Below, piece by piece: positions 42,456 to 53,179 of a stretch of DNA of 64,000 nucleotides. Made by a program: the position numbers and the translations under genes. The notes beneath the pieces are model-generated. The model saw nothing but the letters and a program-made list of their open reading frames with translations, was not told the origin of the DNA and ran no database searches. Each line of letters starts with the position of its first letter. The stretch's first letter is position 1. Origin of the DNA: Epiperipatus broadwayi (lineage: Eukaryota; Onychophora; Udeonychophora; Euonychophora; Peripatidae). The DNA lies in contig JAQFVV010012394.1 of NCBI GenBank assembly GCA_028023455.1, forward strand, positions 26,545,053-26,609,052, read 5' to 3'.

Positions 42456-44395
42456 ACACATATAATAATTATTTATACGTAATAATTAGCTTCATGGGTA
42501 CAGTCCCTTGGTATACTATATACTATTTGTAATAAAAATCAGAAAATAATAAATTCTTTACAACAGCTATATAAATATCAAATTTTTTTAATATACATAA
42601 AAAGCCTTTTTCAGCACCTGATTTGGTGCCCTTTTCAAATGTTAATAATCTATTACGTTAAAGAACTATTTCAGACATAAAACCATCTAGTGTTCAATAA
42701 TGAAATTAAAACAGAGAATAACAATATAAATCATTTTTAAAAAAACTGCATATATAAATCCAGTAATTACAAAACAAATGACTATATCATAACAATAAAA
42801 TAAATTACATGCATTTTTTATAATTATATATATGTCAATTTATATAACTTTCCATTAATTTATTAACCAAATAATAATACTAGGAAGTAAATCTTAATGT
42901 ATCTCTTATGTTTCACGTAAATATTCTTTAATATGTGTGTGTGTGTTTAATTTACATTAATAATTCCATTTGGATGCCCTATATAAATACTCCACTTGAT
43001 TTCTATATGTAAACAATATTTAAATAGAATATATCTCAGGGTTCAAAGTATATGCCAGTGTGTGTGACTAAGTACATATTTAGTAAATAAGCATAATCTT
43101 AATTAAATAAGAATAATACAAATTCAAGTTTAATGGATTAAAATTTTAAATGATTTTATTTACAGTTATATAAAAATAAAAAATTTTATTATTTATTTTA
43201 CATTTTATAAATGGATTTAATTAAATAAAATTCTCTCCAGCTTCTGTTTTCCTAAGAAAGTCACTTGTCATAAGTAAAATATGTTTCTTGTGTATGTATT
43301 CGTATGTAAAATTATGATGTATTAACATGAATACAGACTTATTTTATAAGTCTAATAAATAAGATGGTCTTTATTTTATTCTAAACCCATAATTGTTTAA
43401 ATTATCAGCTAAACTGCAATATATGATATAGTATGTTTTTCAAGTTTATTAAAGAAAATCTACCACGGTCTTCATGAAATATTTATACACACAATGCATA
43501 ACTACATATATAAATGATAGGTAGTATAATGACAACATTCTATCATCAAGAAATTTCAGATAATGATAGCAACCCTTTGCTATAGTCCATTATTTATTAG
43601 TGGCTTAAATTCTAAATATACATTTCCTTAACAATACCATACTTCTAGAATAAATACCACAAAAGAAAGACTATATATTATTTATAACTTTTATAAGCTA
43701 GACTAAATCGCGTAAACTATCAAAACATACTATAATATATTAAAATTAACAAATATGATTATTAACTAAATATATAAAATTCAAGAGTCAAATTTAATAA
43801 GCATCATTTGCACATACACATAAATATGTACCAAACTGTGAATGTGTTTGTGGCGAAACATAAATGTGTCAAATAATAAGAATAATAACTCGTGTTATCT
43901 TTATGATTTCAGTTTCATTTGTTCAAACATCTGGGAGAACGAAAGCTAAATTAAATCTTATTATTTATTTATTTTTAGAATAAATATTGAACATATAATA
44001 TATACTTATTTACAACAAAAAAATAATAATAATAAAGTCCTTTTCTTTTCCATGTTGACCTCCAGCAATGTTGATGTTAATTTGTAGATTTTTTTCTCAA
44101 AAGACTGTCTATTAATGAGACTATTTTTAATCGATTTATTGCTAAAAAGTTCTTATGATGATGAAATTTAATAAATGCTATAAACATTCTAATTGTTTAG
44201 TAGAGCTTTTAAAATTGGAAAAAAATATTTGTAAACATATTATTTAAGGAGTTTTCCTTTTAATTACTTCACCATTGGTTTAGAAGTTTGTATGTTATTT
44301 AAAGTCCAATATTTTTTATTTAACTAAACAATCAATGTGCATTCTTTGAAGCCTGTTGCTTTTCCTTTAGATAACAGTTTAACTGCTCTTTCCTT
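42456..44395. other. AT-rich stretch, nothing recognised
   Basis: About 1.9 kb without exon-like segments, repeats shared in the window or clear structure, apart from a short GT run near 42935 and AAT repeats near 44025. Confidence 0.4.
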
Positions 44396-44399
44396 TTCC

Positions 44400-44570
44400 T
44401 GATTATCAACCCCCCCCCCCCCCACCATAAAAAAAGAAATAAAAAAAAAAAATTTATATAAAAAAAATTTATTACTAATAAATTTTTAAAACTCCACCCC
44501 ACACCCCAACACAAGAAAAGAAAAAAAATTTTCTCTCAAAAAAAAATCTACCCAGAAAAAAAAAAAAACA
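44400..44570. repeat. Poly-C and poly-A low-complexity tract
   Basis: A run of 16 C at about 44410-44425 is followed by A-rich tracts interrupted by CTCCACCCCACACCCC. Strong strand asymmetry. Frames on the minus strand are artefacts. Confidence 0.85.
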
Positions 44571-45553
44571 ATATACAATCATATTATTGTACAATTTATT
44601 CATTTATCTATCCTTTATTAGTATGTAATCACTATTTATTGTTAATAAAATTTTTGTTGAAATGAACAGTTTATCTAGATGATATTCAAGATAGCTAGCA
44701 AAGTGAGAGGAGGCTTCAGATAAAGATTGTTTTTACGGCTCTGTATTTATTTGTTTATCATGATAACTATGATAAAATGTGAAAGAAGATATATTCAAGA
44801 AATTGAAGGTATCTTTTATAACTTTTGATTGTGTGTCATTACTTAGGTAATAAGACAAAGAAATAAGCATAGCAACCATCGAATGTCCTGAGATCATAAT
44901 ATGCCATTCAAAAATGTTTCATCTGTCCTTAGTTTGTTCAATCATTCTAAAAAACTTTCCATAATAATTACTTAAAATTCAAATGTATATACATAAATTA
45001 ATTTTATTTTAAAATAAAATACATTATTTTACATGCAATAAAATATATTCTTAAATAATATATTTATTTTCAACTTCTCCCATTAAGTACTATTGCTGTT
45101 GTAGTAAATATATATCTTTTAAACAATATAAAATATATTTTAAGACATAATATTTAAAAATGTTAATAAAAGTAAATCAAACAAACATCCATGCAAACTC
45201 CTTTTGTTAATAGTATTTCACTATAAGTAATTTTTATTACTAGTATAAATCTTTACATCCTATTTTAAAATATATGCTTTGTTAACTTATAACTAATTAT
45301 TTATATAAACATTTTCTCACACAGATGTATATTAGTGCAAAGTTGTGACAATGTCATTAAAATAAAATTACTCATAACAGATATATCTAATATTTATATT
45401 TATAATGAAGCTTCTATAATAATATATATATATATATTAAGATACCAATTTCTATCAACATATTAACTTCTACATATGCTAAACAAAATTTTAGACACAT
45501 TTATTTGAATATAGGTTGTTCATCCATCATTACAATATAGATATAACTAAAAT
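44571..45553. other. AT-rich stretch, nothing recognised
   Basis: No supported feature. Confidence 0.4.
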
Positions 45554-45555
45554 TT

Positions 45556-45960
45556 CTCCCAAATTCAAAATTAAGCCAGACTAGCCAAAGAAAATAAATT
45601 CTATAACCCAACCATTAGTTTCCCATCCAAAAGCAGATTTCTCAAGTGCAAAGAACTATTCTCACAATTCCAAATTACACCCCACACATCCTTAATATTA
45701 AAGAACTCTTAACCAAGTTAATTGCTTCAGAATTAAAGAATCTTTACAATTAAAAATTTATGATTCTGATGCAATTAACTTGTTTAAGAATTATTTTAAT
45801 GTTATGGGGGTGTAAGGATATAATGGGAAATTTTGGGTAATAGTATATATTTGTTAATATGTTATAATCCTTTGAATTTGAGATGTCTGCTTTTGGCAGG
45901 GAAACCAATAGTTGTGTTGTAGAGTTTATTTTCTTTGGCTAGCTTGTTGAATTTGGGATA
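45556..45960. repeat. Fold-back element adjoining the Penelope pair
   Basis: Left arm CTCCCAAATTC...'CTAGCCAAAGAAAATAAATT'...GGTTTCCC-like...CAAGTTAATTGC-TCAGAAT pairs with the right arm GATTCTGATGCAATTAACTTG...GGGAAACCAATAG...'TTTATTTTCTTTGGCTAGCT'...GAATTTGGGA. The arms are about 180 bp and diverged. It ends about 70 bp before the Penelope-like minus copy. Confidence 0.75.
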
Positions 45961-46034
45961 ATTTAAATTATGTTTAGTTTAGAGCTTTTAATATATATAT
46001 ATATAATAAATAAAGTTTGATATCTGTATTTGTT

Positions 46035-47172
46035 TCACAATATATGTAATATACAAATCAATATATATATCAAAATACAGTACAATTTATATAAATTATA
46101 TTCTTTTACAAGTACTTTCGACTATACACTTAGTCTTTATCAACTATATAACGTTGAATAATCAAAACGAGACAACCCTTAACAATACCCATAGTTCAAT
46201 TCAGATTTCCCACAATTCTGTTATTTTAACATTTGATGACTAGCGATTCATTAACCTTTGACGATTTCTTGAAATCAACATAGCCTCTTTTATTTTACGT
46301 TTATTATGACAACGTTCAATTTGAATAATTTTTATATTTTTATAATCAAATTTAAATCCATATTGACAAGATTTATTATGATCAAATATAACAGATGATG
46401 AAGGTTTATTTACATCTGTTCCATATTGATTCTCTTTTTGAATTCTATTATATAAAAACATATGTTCTTTTATTCTCTTCTCAAATGTACACTTAGATTC
46501 ACCAATGTATTGTACGCCGCATCCATATATCAATCTATATATAATAGAATTTTGATTAAACTTTGAATTTTGAATTTTAGAATTATTAAGCAATCTATTT
46601 ATGTTATTTGTAGAGAAAAAAGCAATATGACACAAACCATTATAAATTTTCCTAATAAACTTGATCTGCTCATCTGATATAAATGGCATTGAAATCCATT
46701 TCATTTTGATATTTTTATTTTTAATTTTATTATAGTGTTGATTTCTTTTAAATCCTTTAATAATATTAGTAATAGCATTTTTATAATAACCAATTTTCAA
46801 CAAGTCATTAACAAATAAATGTACATTTTTAATTTTATCACTAGAATATTTGCATAATTTTTCATTTCGAAATAAGAATGATTTCAATCCAGACAGCTTA
46901 TGACACATAGGTACATGTGATTCATATGGAATAAAACCTCTAGTTTCAATTGGTTTAATTAACATAAGATAATCCAAACTGTAATCATTAAGAGTAACTT
47001 GAATATCTAAGAATTTTATGGAATTGTATTTCTCTTTAGTTATAACCCATTTTATATCCTTAATCTCATTTAATTCATTAAATAAATTGATTATTAATTC
47101 TTGTTTTCCACAAATAAAAATATCATCCACATATCTATGATATACTTTAATTTCTTGATATTTCAATTGTTT
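46035..47172 (-). mobile_element. Penelope-like element, minus copy, 5'-truncated
   Basis: Nearly identical to 47739-48885 on the opposite strand, from the RT catalytic motif to the 3' terminal sequence. It begins (5') at 47172, just before LKYQEIKVYHRY, so the first part of the RT is absent. The 3' region holds the motif GTTGATAAAGACTAAG...TAGTCGAAAGTAC (46112-46143) and ends in TA-rich DNA near 46035. It lies head to head with the plus copy. The junction carries a 13-bp tandem repeat, TTTATAAATGAAA, twice at about 47170-47196. Confidence 0.92.
46201..47166 (-). pseudogene. Penelope-like RT (partial) plus GIY-YIG endonuclease
   Basis: The frame (308 residues to a TAG at 46240) starts at the RT catalytic block YHRYVDDIFICGK. 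It continues with IKWVITKEKYNSIKFLDIQV (typical F-x-E...FLD-x-V block), the thumb region RGFIPYESHVPMCHKLSGLK, then the GIY-YIG-type domain at ~210-235: IIYRLIYGCGVQYIGESKCT, then FEKRIKEHM. The terminal block is FDHNKSCQYGF...ERCHNKRKIKEAMLISR. The plus copy has CAG (Gln) where this copy has TAG; the frame would otherwise run on to TGA at 46201. Compared with the plus copy only a handful of residues differ. Penelope-like elements use RT plus GIY-YIG nicking for target-primed integration. Confidence 0.92.
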
Positions 47173-48890
47173 TATAAATGAAATTTATAAATGAAATTTT
47201 AAAAAAAGCTAAGAATAAAGCTATTGATAGTCATACATATTATAACTTATATCCATCATCTGCTATTTGCCCTAGGATATTTTCGAATATAAAGCTACAT
47301 AAAGAAAATTATCCATTGAGATTGATGGTTGATTTTGGTGGTGCATATTATTATCAAACATGTAGATATATTGAATTATTACTTCAAGATATTTTAGGTT
47401 TTGGAGAATATACTGTTTCATCATCATTTGATTTTGTAGATAAAATTAAGAATATAAATATAGATTTACATGACACAATTTGTACTTTTGATATAAATGA
47501 AATGTATGGATCAATAGATAGAATAGAGTCAATTAATATTATTTATAATGCTCGTTTCAAAAAATGTAAAGTCTGATATTATAAATTTTATTATAAAAGT
47601 ATTGCAGTTTATTGATAAAAATATTTATGTTAATTTTAATAATGAATATTATAAAATGAATTTTGGTTGGCCAATGGGTCTTCCTGCTGTTGCTCAAATT
47701 TGTAATTTTGTTATATCAACATATGAAAGTAAAATTTTAAAACAATTGAAATATCAAGAAATTAAAGTATATCATAGATATGTGGATGATGTTTTTATTT
47801 GTGGAAAACAAGAATTAATAATCAATTTATTTAATGAATTAAATGAGATTAAGGATATAAAATGGGTTATAACTAAAGAGAAATACAATTCCATAAAATT
47901 CTTAGATATTCAAGTTACTCTTAATGATTACAGTTTGGATTATCTTATGTTAATTAAACCAATTGAAACTAGAGGTTTTATTCCATATGAATCACATGTA
48001 CCTATGTGTCATAAGCTGTCTGGATTGAAATCATTCTTATTTCGAAATGAAAAATTATGCAAATATTCTAGTGATAAAATTAAAAATGTACATTTATTTG
48101 TTAATGACTTGTTGAAAATTGGTTATTATAAAAATGCTATTGCTAATATTATTAAAGGATTTAAAAGAAATCAACACTATAATAAAATTAAAAATAAAAA
48201 TATCAAAATGAAATGGATTTCAATGCCATTTATATCAGATGAGCAGGTCAAGTTTATTAGGAAAATTTATAATGGTTTGTGTCATATTGCTTTTTTCTCT
48301 ACAAATAACATAAATAGATTGCTTAATAATTCTAAAATTCAAAATTCAAAGTTTAATCAAAATTCTATTATATATAGATTGATATGTGGATGCGGCGTAC
48401 AATACATTGGTGAATCTAAGTGTACATTTGAGAAGAGAATAAGAGAACATATGCTTTTATATAATAGAATTTAAAAAGAGAATCAATATGGAACAGATGT
48501 AAATAAACCTTCATCATCTGTTATATTTGATCATAATAAATATTGTCAATATGGATTTAAATTTGATTATAAAAATATGAAAATTATTCAAATTGAACGT
48601 TGTCATAATAAACGTAAAATAAAAGAGGCTATGTTGATTTCAAGAAATCGTCAAAGGTTAATGAATCGCCAGTCATCAAATGTTAAGATAACAGAATTGT
48701 GGGAAATCTGAATTGAACTATGGGTATTGTTAAGGATTGTCTCGTTTTGATTATTCAACGTTATATAGTTGATAAAGACTACAAAGTGTATAGTCGAAAG
48801 TACTTCTAAAAGAATATAATTTATATAAATTGTACTGTATTTTGATATATATATTGATTTGTATATTACATATATATATATATATATGAA
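47173..48890 (+). mobile_element. Penelope-like element, plus copy
   Basis: Element body for the pseudogene above. The 3' region 48712-48890 mirrors 46035-46200 and contains TTGATAAAGACTAC...TAGTCGAAAGTAC (48769-48803). Both outer ends finish in TA dinucleotide tracts, so exact ends and any TSD cannot be set by eye. Confidence 0.9.
47178..48711 (+). pseudogene. Penelope-like RT plus GIY-YIG endonuclease, longer copy
   Basis: The first frame (47178-47576) has PRIFSNIKLHKENYPLRLMV (the P-K-HK--PLR-I RT block) and TICTFDINEMYGSID (catalytic block A, with D). A frameshift in the A-run at about 47560 joins the frame from 47548, which has GWPMGLPAVAQICNFVIS (G--MG-P block, with unusual LPAVA), YHRYVDDVFICGK (YVDD catalytic block), the IKFLDIQV block and the GIY-YIG region IIYRLICGCGVQYIGESKCT. 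A TAA at 48472-48474 replaces the CAA (Gln) of the minus copy. After it the frame continues to TGA at 48709-48711. One frameshift and one stop are thus the only obvious breaks. The 5' start is truncated before the RT fingers. The host-like bias to I, N and K matches the AT-rich genome. Confidence 0.93.
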
Positions 48891-49614
48891 TATATTATTT
48901 TGGTTTTAAAAAATAAAGTACAAATTTATTGGAGTAAGTACTGTTATTATGGATTTTTGTAAATGTGTAAAAATTATATAGATCTGCTGACCACCCCTCT
49001 CAACCAACAACTTCCAAGATTGTCTACACCAAAATAAATGATGCTAAATGCAAGGTCAAAGAAGCCTGCTATATATTAAGTGATCCCACAGCTATAAACA
49101 GAAGAGAAGCTTGCTTCTGCAGTTCCAAAAAAATGGATGCTATAGTCAATTTGCATAAATTTACATAAGGCTTTATTACAAGCATTTCTCAATTGGTAAC
49201 AAGCTATGATTATGGAAACTTAGACTTCCCAAAAGCGCTCAGATGATTAATTAAGATTATTAATTAGTACACTATATAGCTTCATTACATCTGCATAAAG
49301 CACAATTATAGAGTTATAAATGTGTATAGTATAGGAACAAACCTTGAAAATGATCACAGAAGATGATTGAAACACAATTAGAGATGTAGAATAATATACT
49401 GCATAGATAGATATTGAAAAAAAAAGATTCATAAAATAAAGCAAGATTGATAAAAGAAAAAATATGTTGAAAATTTATATACTTGGAATTTTTTTCGAAA
49501 GAAACAAAAAGAGGAATATTTGTTCAAGTGTTGATTTCTTAAATTAGAAAGAAAAATTACATTGGGAATAACATTAAATATCCCATTGTAATTCAAATAA
49601 TTCTCACTGCATTT
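48891..49614. other. Unassigned stretch
   Basis: 48980-49240 is less AT-rich (ACCACCCCTCTCAACC, GAAGAGAAGCTTGCTTC with an inverted GAAGC/GCTTC) but shows no exon frame or known repeat. Confidence 0.3.
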
Positions 49615-49616
49615 AG

Positions 49617-50290
49617 TTGATGGTTGGGTGGCAAAACACCTTTGTTGGTAACTTCTTTGTTTTATCCACTATGAAATAATATTTGGACATATGCACCAGC
49701 CCATAATTAATTGAATAGCTATATATTGTCAATGGATCAGTTAATATGGCAAAATATTTCCAAGTTTTTGCCCCACATGGTTAGTGTCATGCTAGAGTGT
49801 CAAACTTGACAGTGTAAGGTTCTCAGATCGATTCCAAATTTTGATACTCCCAAGGGCTCTTCACATAATAGTACTGAAGCTTGTTATACTTAATTGACAG
49901 CTGGGTGTCAAAGTATCTTTGATACTTAATTTCTTTGTTTTATCCACTATAAAATAATATTTGGACACATACACCAACCCATAATTAATTGGATAGCTAT
50001 ATAGGTTGACAATGGGTCTGTTGTGGATAAAATATTTTCAAGTTTTTGCTCTACATGGTTTAGGGTGGTATTAGAGTGTCCAACTCGACAGTGCAAGGTC
50101 CTCGGGTCGATTCCAGTTTTGATACTTCCAATGCTCAAACCTTCTTATAAACTCATGAACAATAAAACCATTTTTGAACCTGCAGAGTTTAATGCAGTGA
50201 AAGAGTGTCAAACTCTGAATCTATAATCCTAGGTTTGATTCCAGTTCTGATACTTCTAATATTCAAAACTTCTTATGAAATCCAGAGCAC
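49617..50290 (+). repeat. Tandem duplication containing tRNA-like SINE-A-type modules
   Basis: Two ~277-bp units start near 49617 and 49894 (TTGA-GG-TGGGTG-CAAA, then 'TTCTTTGTTTTATCCACTAT', AATAATATTTGGACA, CATAATTAATTG-ATAGCTATAT). Each ends in a tRNA-like block (TTAG-GT--TA-TAGAGTGTC-AAC...GTCGATTCCA). A third tRNA-like module at 50179-50290 (GCAGTGAAAGAGTGTCAAAC, GGTTTGATTCCAG) follows without the leader. The boxes fit polymerase III A and B consensus loosely. Confidence 0.7.
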
Positions 50291-50330
50291 TAGAGCCATT
50301 TGATAGTTTATTTAATTTACAAAATTTTAC

Positions 50331-50398
50331 CTGGGTTCAAACTCCAGATTATGATTCTGGCAAATGGGTGAAGCTAACCACTATACCATCAAACCCTT
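50331..50398 (-). repeat. tRNA-Met-like pseudogene or SINE head
   Basis: On the minus strand GATGGTATAGTGGTTAGC (box A-like) is followed by an anticodon arm CCAGA-ATCATAA-TCTGG with a perfect 5-bp stem and CAT anticodon, then GTTTGAACCC (box B-like). There is no variable loop and the T-stem overlaps the anticodon stem, so it cannot fold as a normal tRNA. Confidence 0.45.
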
Positions 50399-50964
50399 CC
50401 CATATATAAAAACTGTAACGAGATTCGATGTGGATTCTCATGCTGATGCATCAGTAAGTAATGATAAATACAAATTTGGTCGATAGGAGCTAATGATGAT
50501 GATGAAGACCACCTCTCACATTGTGCGGTCATTAAGTAATGAAATAAAAATTATGACATATTGAAAATTTAATACTGCTGAAGTTTGATTACTTAAAATT
50601 AATAAATGAATTTGCATTTAACGACAAATGATATCGGCCTCTCCCAGTTATATCAATTACCGCATACAACATCAATTAATAAATCAGACAATGCTTTTAA
50701 AATGTGATCGTAAAACTTTTATTTTAAATAAAACATTAATAATAATTTTAAAAAAAATATATCATCAAATATTTTTAAAACTTTTCAATAAATTAAAAAA
50801 ATAGAATCCTCGCAGTATATGGGTTTGAAATGTTATAATTATTAGTAATATGCCGTCTTTTTGAATTAACAAATTCCATTAGAATAAAAATAAAACCTTG
50901 TCTTAAAATAACATGGAGGGGGAGGTCTGTCCCTTTTTTTCTTAAACTTTTTTTTTTTAAAAAA

Positions 50965-51068
50965 GATACAATGCTTTATTGTTCGGGAATTCATAGGATA
51001 TTCGAGGGCCAGAATCGATCCTGCGACCCCAAGTCAGACGCTCTGCCTATTAAGCCAAATCACGCAGG
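50965..51068 (-). mobile_element. SINE-A
   Basis: CAATGCTTTATTGTTCGGGA, then ATTCATAGGATATTCGAG, then box-B-like GAATCGATCCTGCGACC and the tRNA-like end AAGCCAAATCACGCAGGAC. This copy keeps more CpG than most and may be relatively young. Confidence 0.75.
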
Positions 51069-51544
51069 ACTTTTTTTTTTTTTAAAGAAAAAAATGAAAA
51101 GACGGTAGACTTTTTCTTCTAAAAACTGATAACAGAAAGGATTTGTTAAAATGGAAATTTTCAAAATTTTCAACATTTCACAGTTATCTTTATTTCATCA
51201 AAAATGTTTGAATCAGATACTTTCTTTTTTTTTTTTACTTTTGTAGATTGACAGCTGCCATTTATTATATAAACAGTGAGAGATCCTACATATGTAAAAT
51301 ATCTAAACAATGAGAAAGGAAAAGGGAGTATTAAAACCTAGAAATCTTAATATCCCAATAAATAAAAGAGGGAGGGGAACATCTGATGATATTATAAATA
51401 AATGTTTTAAAATTTTTCTAAAGTTAATTTGATATCATCAAATCTACATTTCAAAACTGTACTTTATTACAATTAAATACTACTCTACATTCTTTGGTTT
51501 AATCATTTCCAAAGAAACACAGTAATACAAGCTTTTTATTATAG

Positions 51545-52480
51545 TTTTATTTGGTGTGGTGTGATGATTACTCCTTTATCGAAGTCAGGAATCTCTCGGC
51601 CAATATGTCCAAGAAAAACTTGTTAGCTATCTTACTTTCCCTTTCCATTCCCCATCCTAAGTTTTCCCCATATTCTTCTCTATCCTACTCTATCCCATTT
51701 TCCACAAAATCATCTTTGTCCACTCCCTGGCCTTTGTATCTATACCCTTATTCTTCCACAACTTCATTATTTGTACCGTTTCTGCTTGTACGCATTTACA
51801 TTCTATTAGCAAATGTTTAATATTTTCTATGCCTTCCTTACATAATTTGCAGACTAAATCACCCACATTTCTCCACTTATGTATATATTCCCTTGTTGCT
51901 AGAGACACATTTTGAGCCGTAAATAATATTGAGCCTTAAATAGTAAACTACTTTCCCTACTACTATCATAAACTAACTCACAAGCAATATTCTATTTACT
52001 TCTATATATATATTTAAGCTTTTTTTACTCTTCATACTAGTTCTCCATCTCTCCAGATTCCTATTTTTTATTAATACATCTATTCTTCTATTCTAGTTTT
52101 TACAACTATAACACTCAAAAATCTTCCTAACACAATCTTCCCACCCTTTTTACAAGTATACTGACATAAAGTCTTCATCCAAATTTTCTATATACCATAC
52201 TACCTTTCTCAGCAATTTTGTTGCCTTCCCTTTATTTGTAACCCAATTAAATATTATTTTGATTATTGTCTTACTATCCATAAATTGCAATCTACCAAAT
52301 ATTTTTATTTTACTTCTTTTGCATCTCTCATATAAAAACTTGACCATCCCATTCTTTGCCATCCACACATCTGCGTCTAATGCATGTCTACCTACTTCTC
52401 TTTATACTTTTTCTAAGTAATCTAACATCCATTTACTAACACATAACATATCCTTATCATAAGTTAACCCGGCTATAGCC
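51545..52480 (-). mobile_element. LINE-D 3' part, second copy
   Basis: The minus-strand coding remnant has MWMAKNGMVKFLYERCKRSK (52150-52368), LDEDFMSVYL (compare NEFMSVYLYKRWDDC in the 20-kb copy), and then at 51690-51908 LATREYIHKWRNVGDLVCKL, CKEGIENIKHLLIECK and IMKLWKN. Here the first Cys pair (CKLC) is intact, unlike the 20-kb copy. The 3' end has GTGTGGTGTGATG-type repeats at 51550-51565. Frames are broken by stops. Confidence 0.75.
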
Positions 52481-52554
52481 ACTCCCTTATACTATTCTTG
52501 CTACATCATATTTATTATATGAAAAGACTTAATTTCTTTATCAGTCCCTTTCAT

Positions 52555-52576
52555 ATATATATATATATATATATAT
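52555..52576. repeat. TA dinucleotide tract
   Basis: About ten to eleven TA units. Confidence 0.95.
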
Positions 52577-52764
52577 TACATGATGCTATCTGATAGACAG
52601 ATCACATACTATAGAAGTATCAAATTATTACTACAATATATTGTTTTAGCTTCTCAATTCAGAAATACATTTAGCATGATGAATACATTTTTAAAGATAT
52701 ATACTATAAACAGCAAAGCAAAATTATAATTATGAGACAATTATTTAAGAATCATCAAGGAGAT

Positions 52765-53137
52765 ATTTTTATGTTGGACTATTTCCATCATCTAATTAAT
52801 ATATGTATTGAATGTCTTTAGAAAAATTTAACTTTATTTAAATGTTCCAAATACAGCACATCAAACAGGTTAGTATATGCACAATGTTTTGAAAGGTATT
52901 TGTCTCCCCTCTTCTTCAGGTGTTGTTGGCCTGACCAGTGACCATACTAGCATGGGATTCGAACATGGGTCCTTAGATTCTTGAGTTTGAATTTTAAGGA
53001 CATGCTCTAACCAACTGAACCATCCTGCCAAAGGCATCTGTAGTAATTTTATATACTCATCTGTGAGGTTCCTCCTGATTTCTCCATTTTTTTCTAAGAG
53101 CAAAATTGATTAGTGGTTTCCATACATTATGTAGAGT
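52765..53137 (-). mobile_element. Family-C repeat, minus copy of an inverted pair
   Basis: Read on the minus strand: GTGACTCTACATAATGTATGG, then AAACCACTAATCAATTTTG, then a tRNA-like block (GATGGTTCAGTTGGTTAGAG, GTTCGAATCCC), then GGTCAGGCCAACAACACCTG and AAGAAGAGGGGAGACAAATAC, then ACTAACCTGTTTGATGTGC, and a 3' end GATGGAAATAGTCCAACAT. It is uninterrupted and about 370 bp, so it serves as the reference copy. The tRNA-like block has good A and B boxes. Confidence 0.8.
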
Positions 53138-53179
53138 CACATTGGGTTGGCTTATGAGATTTTTTTCCATTGTCATATC

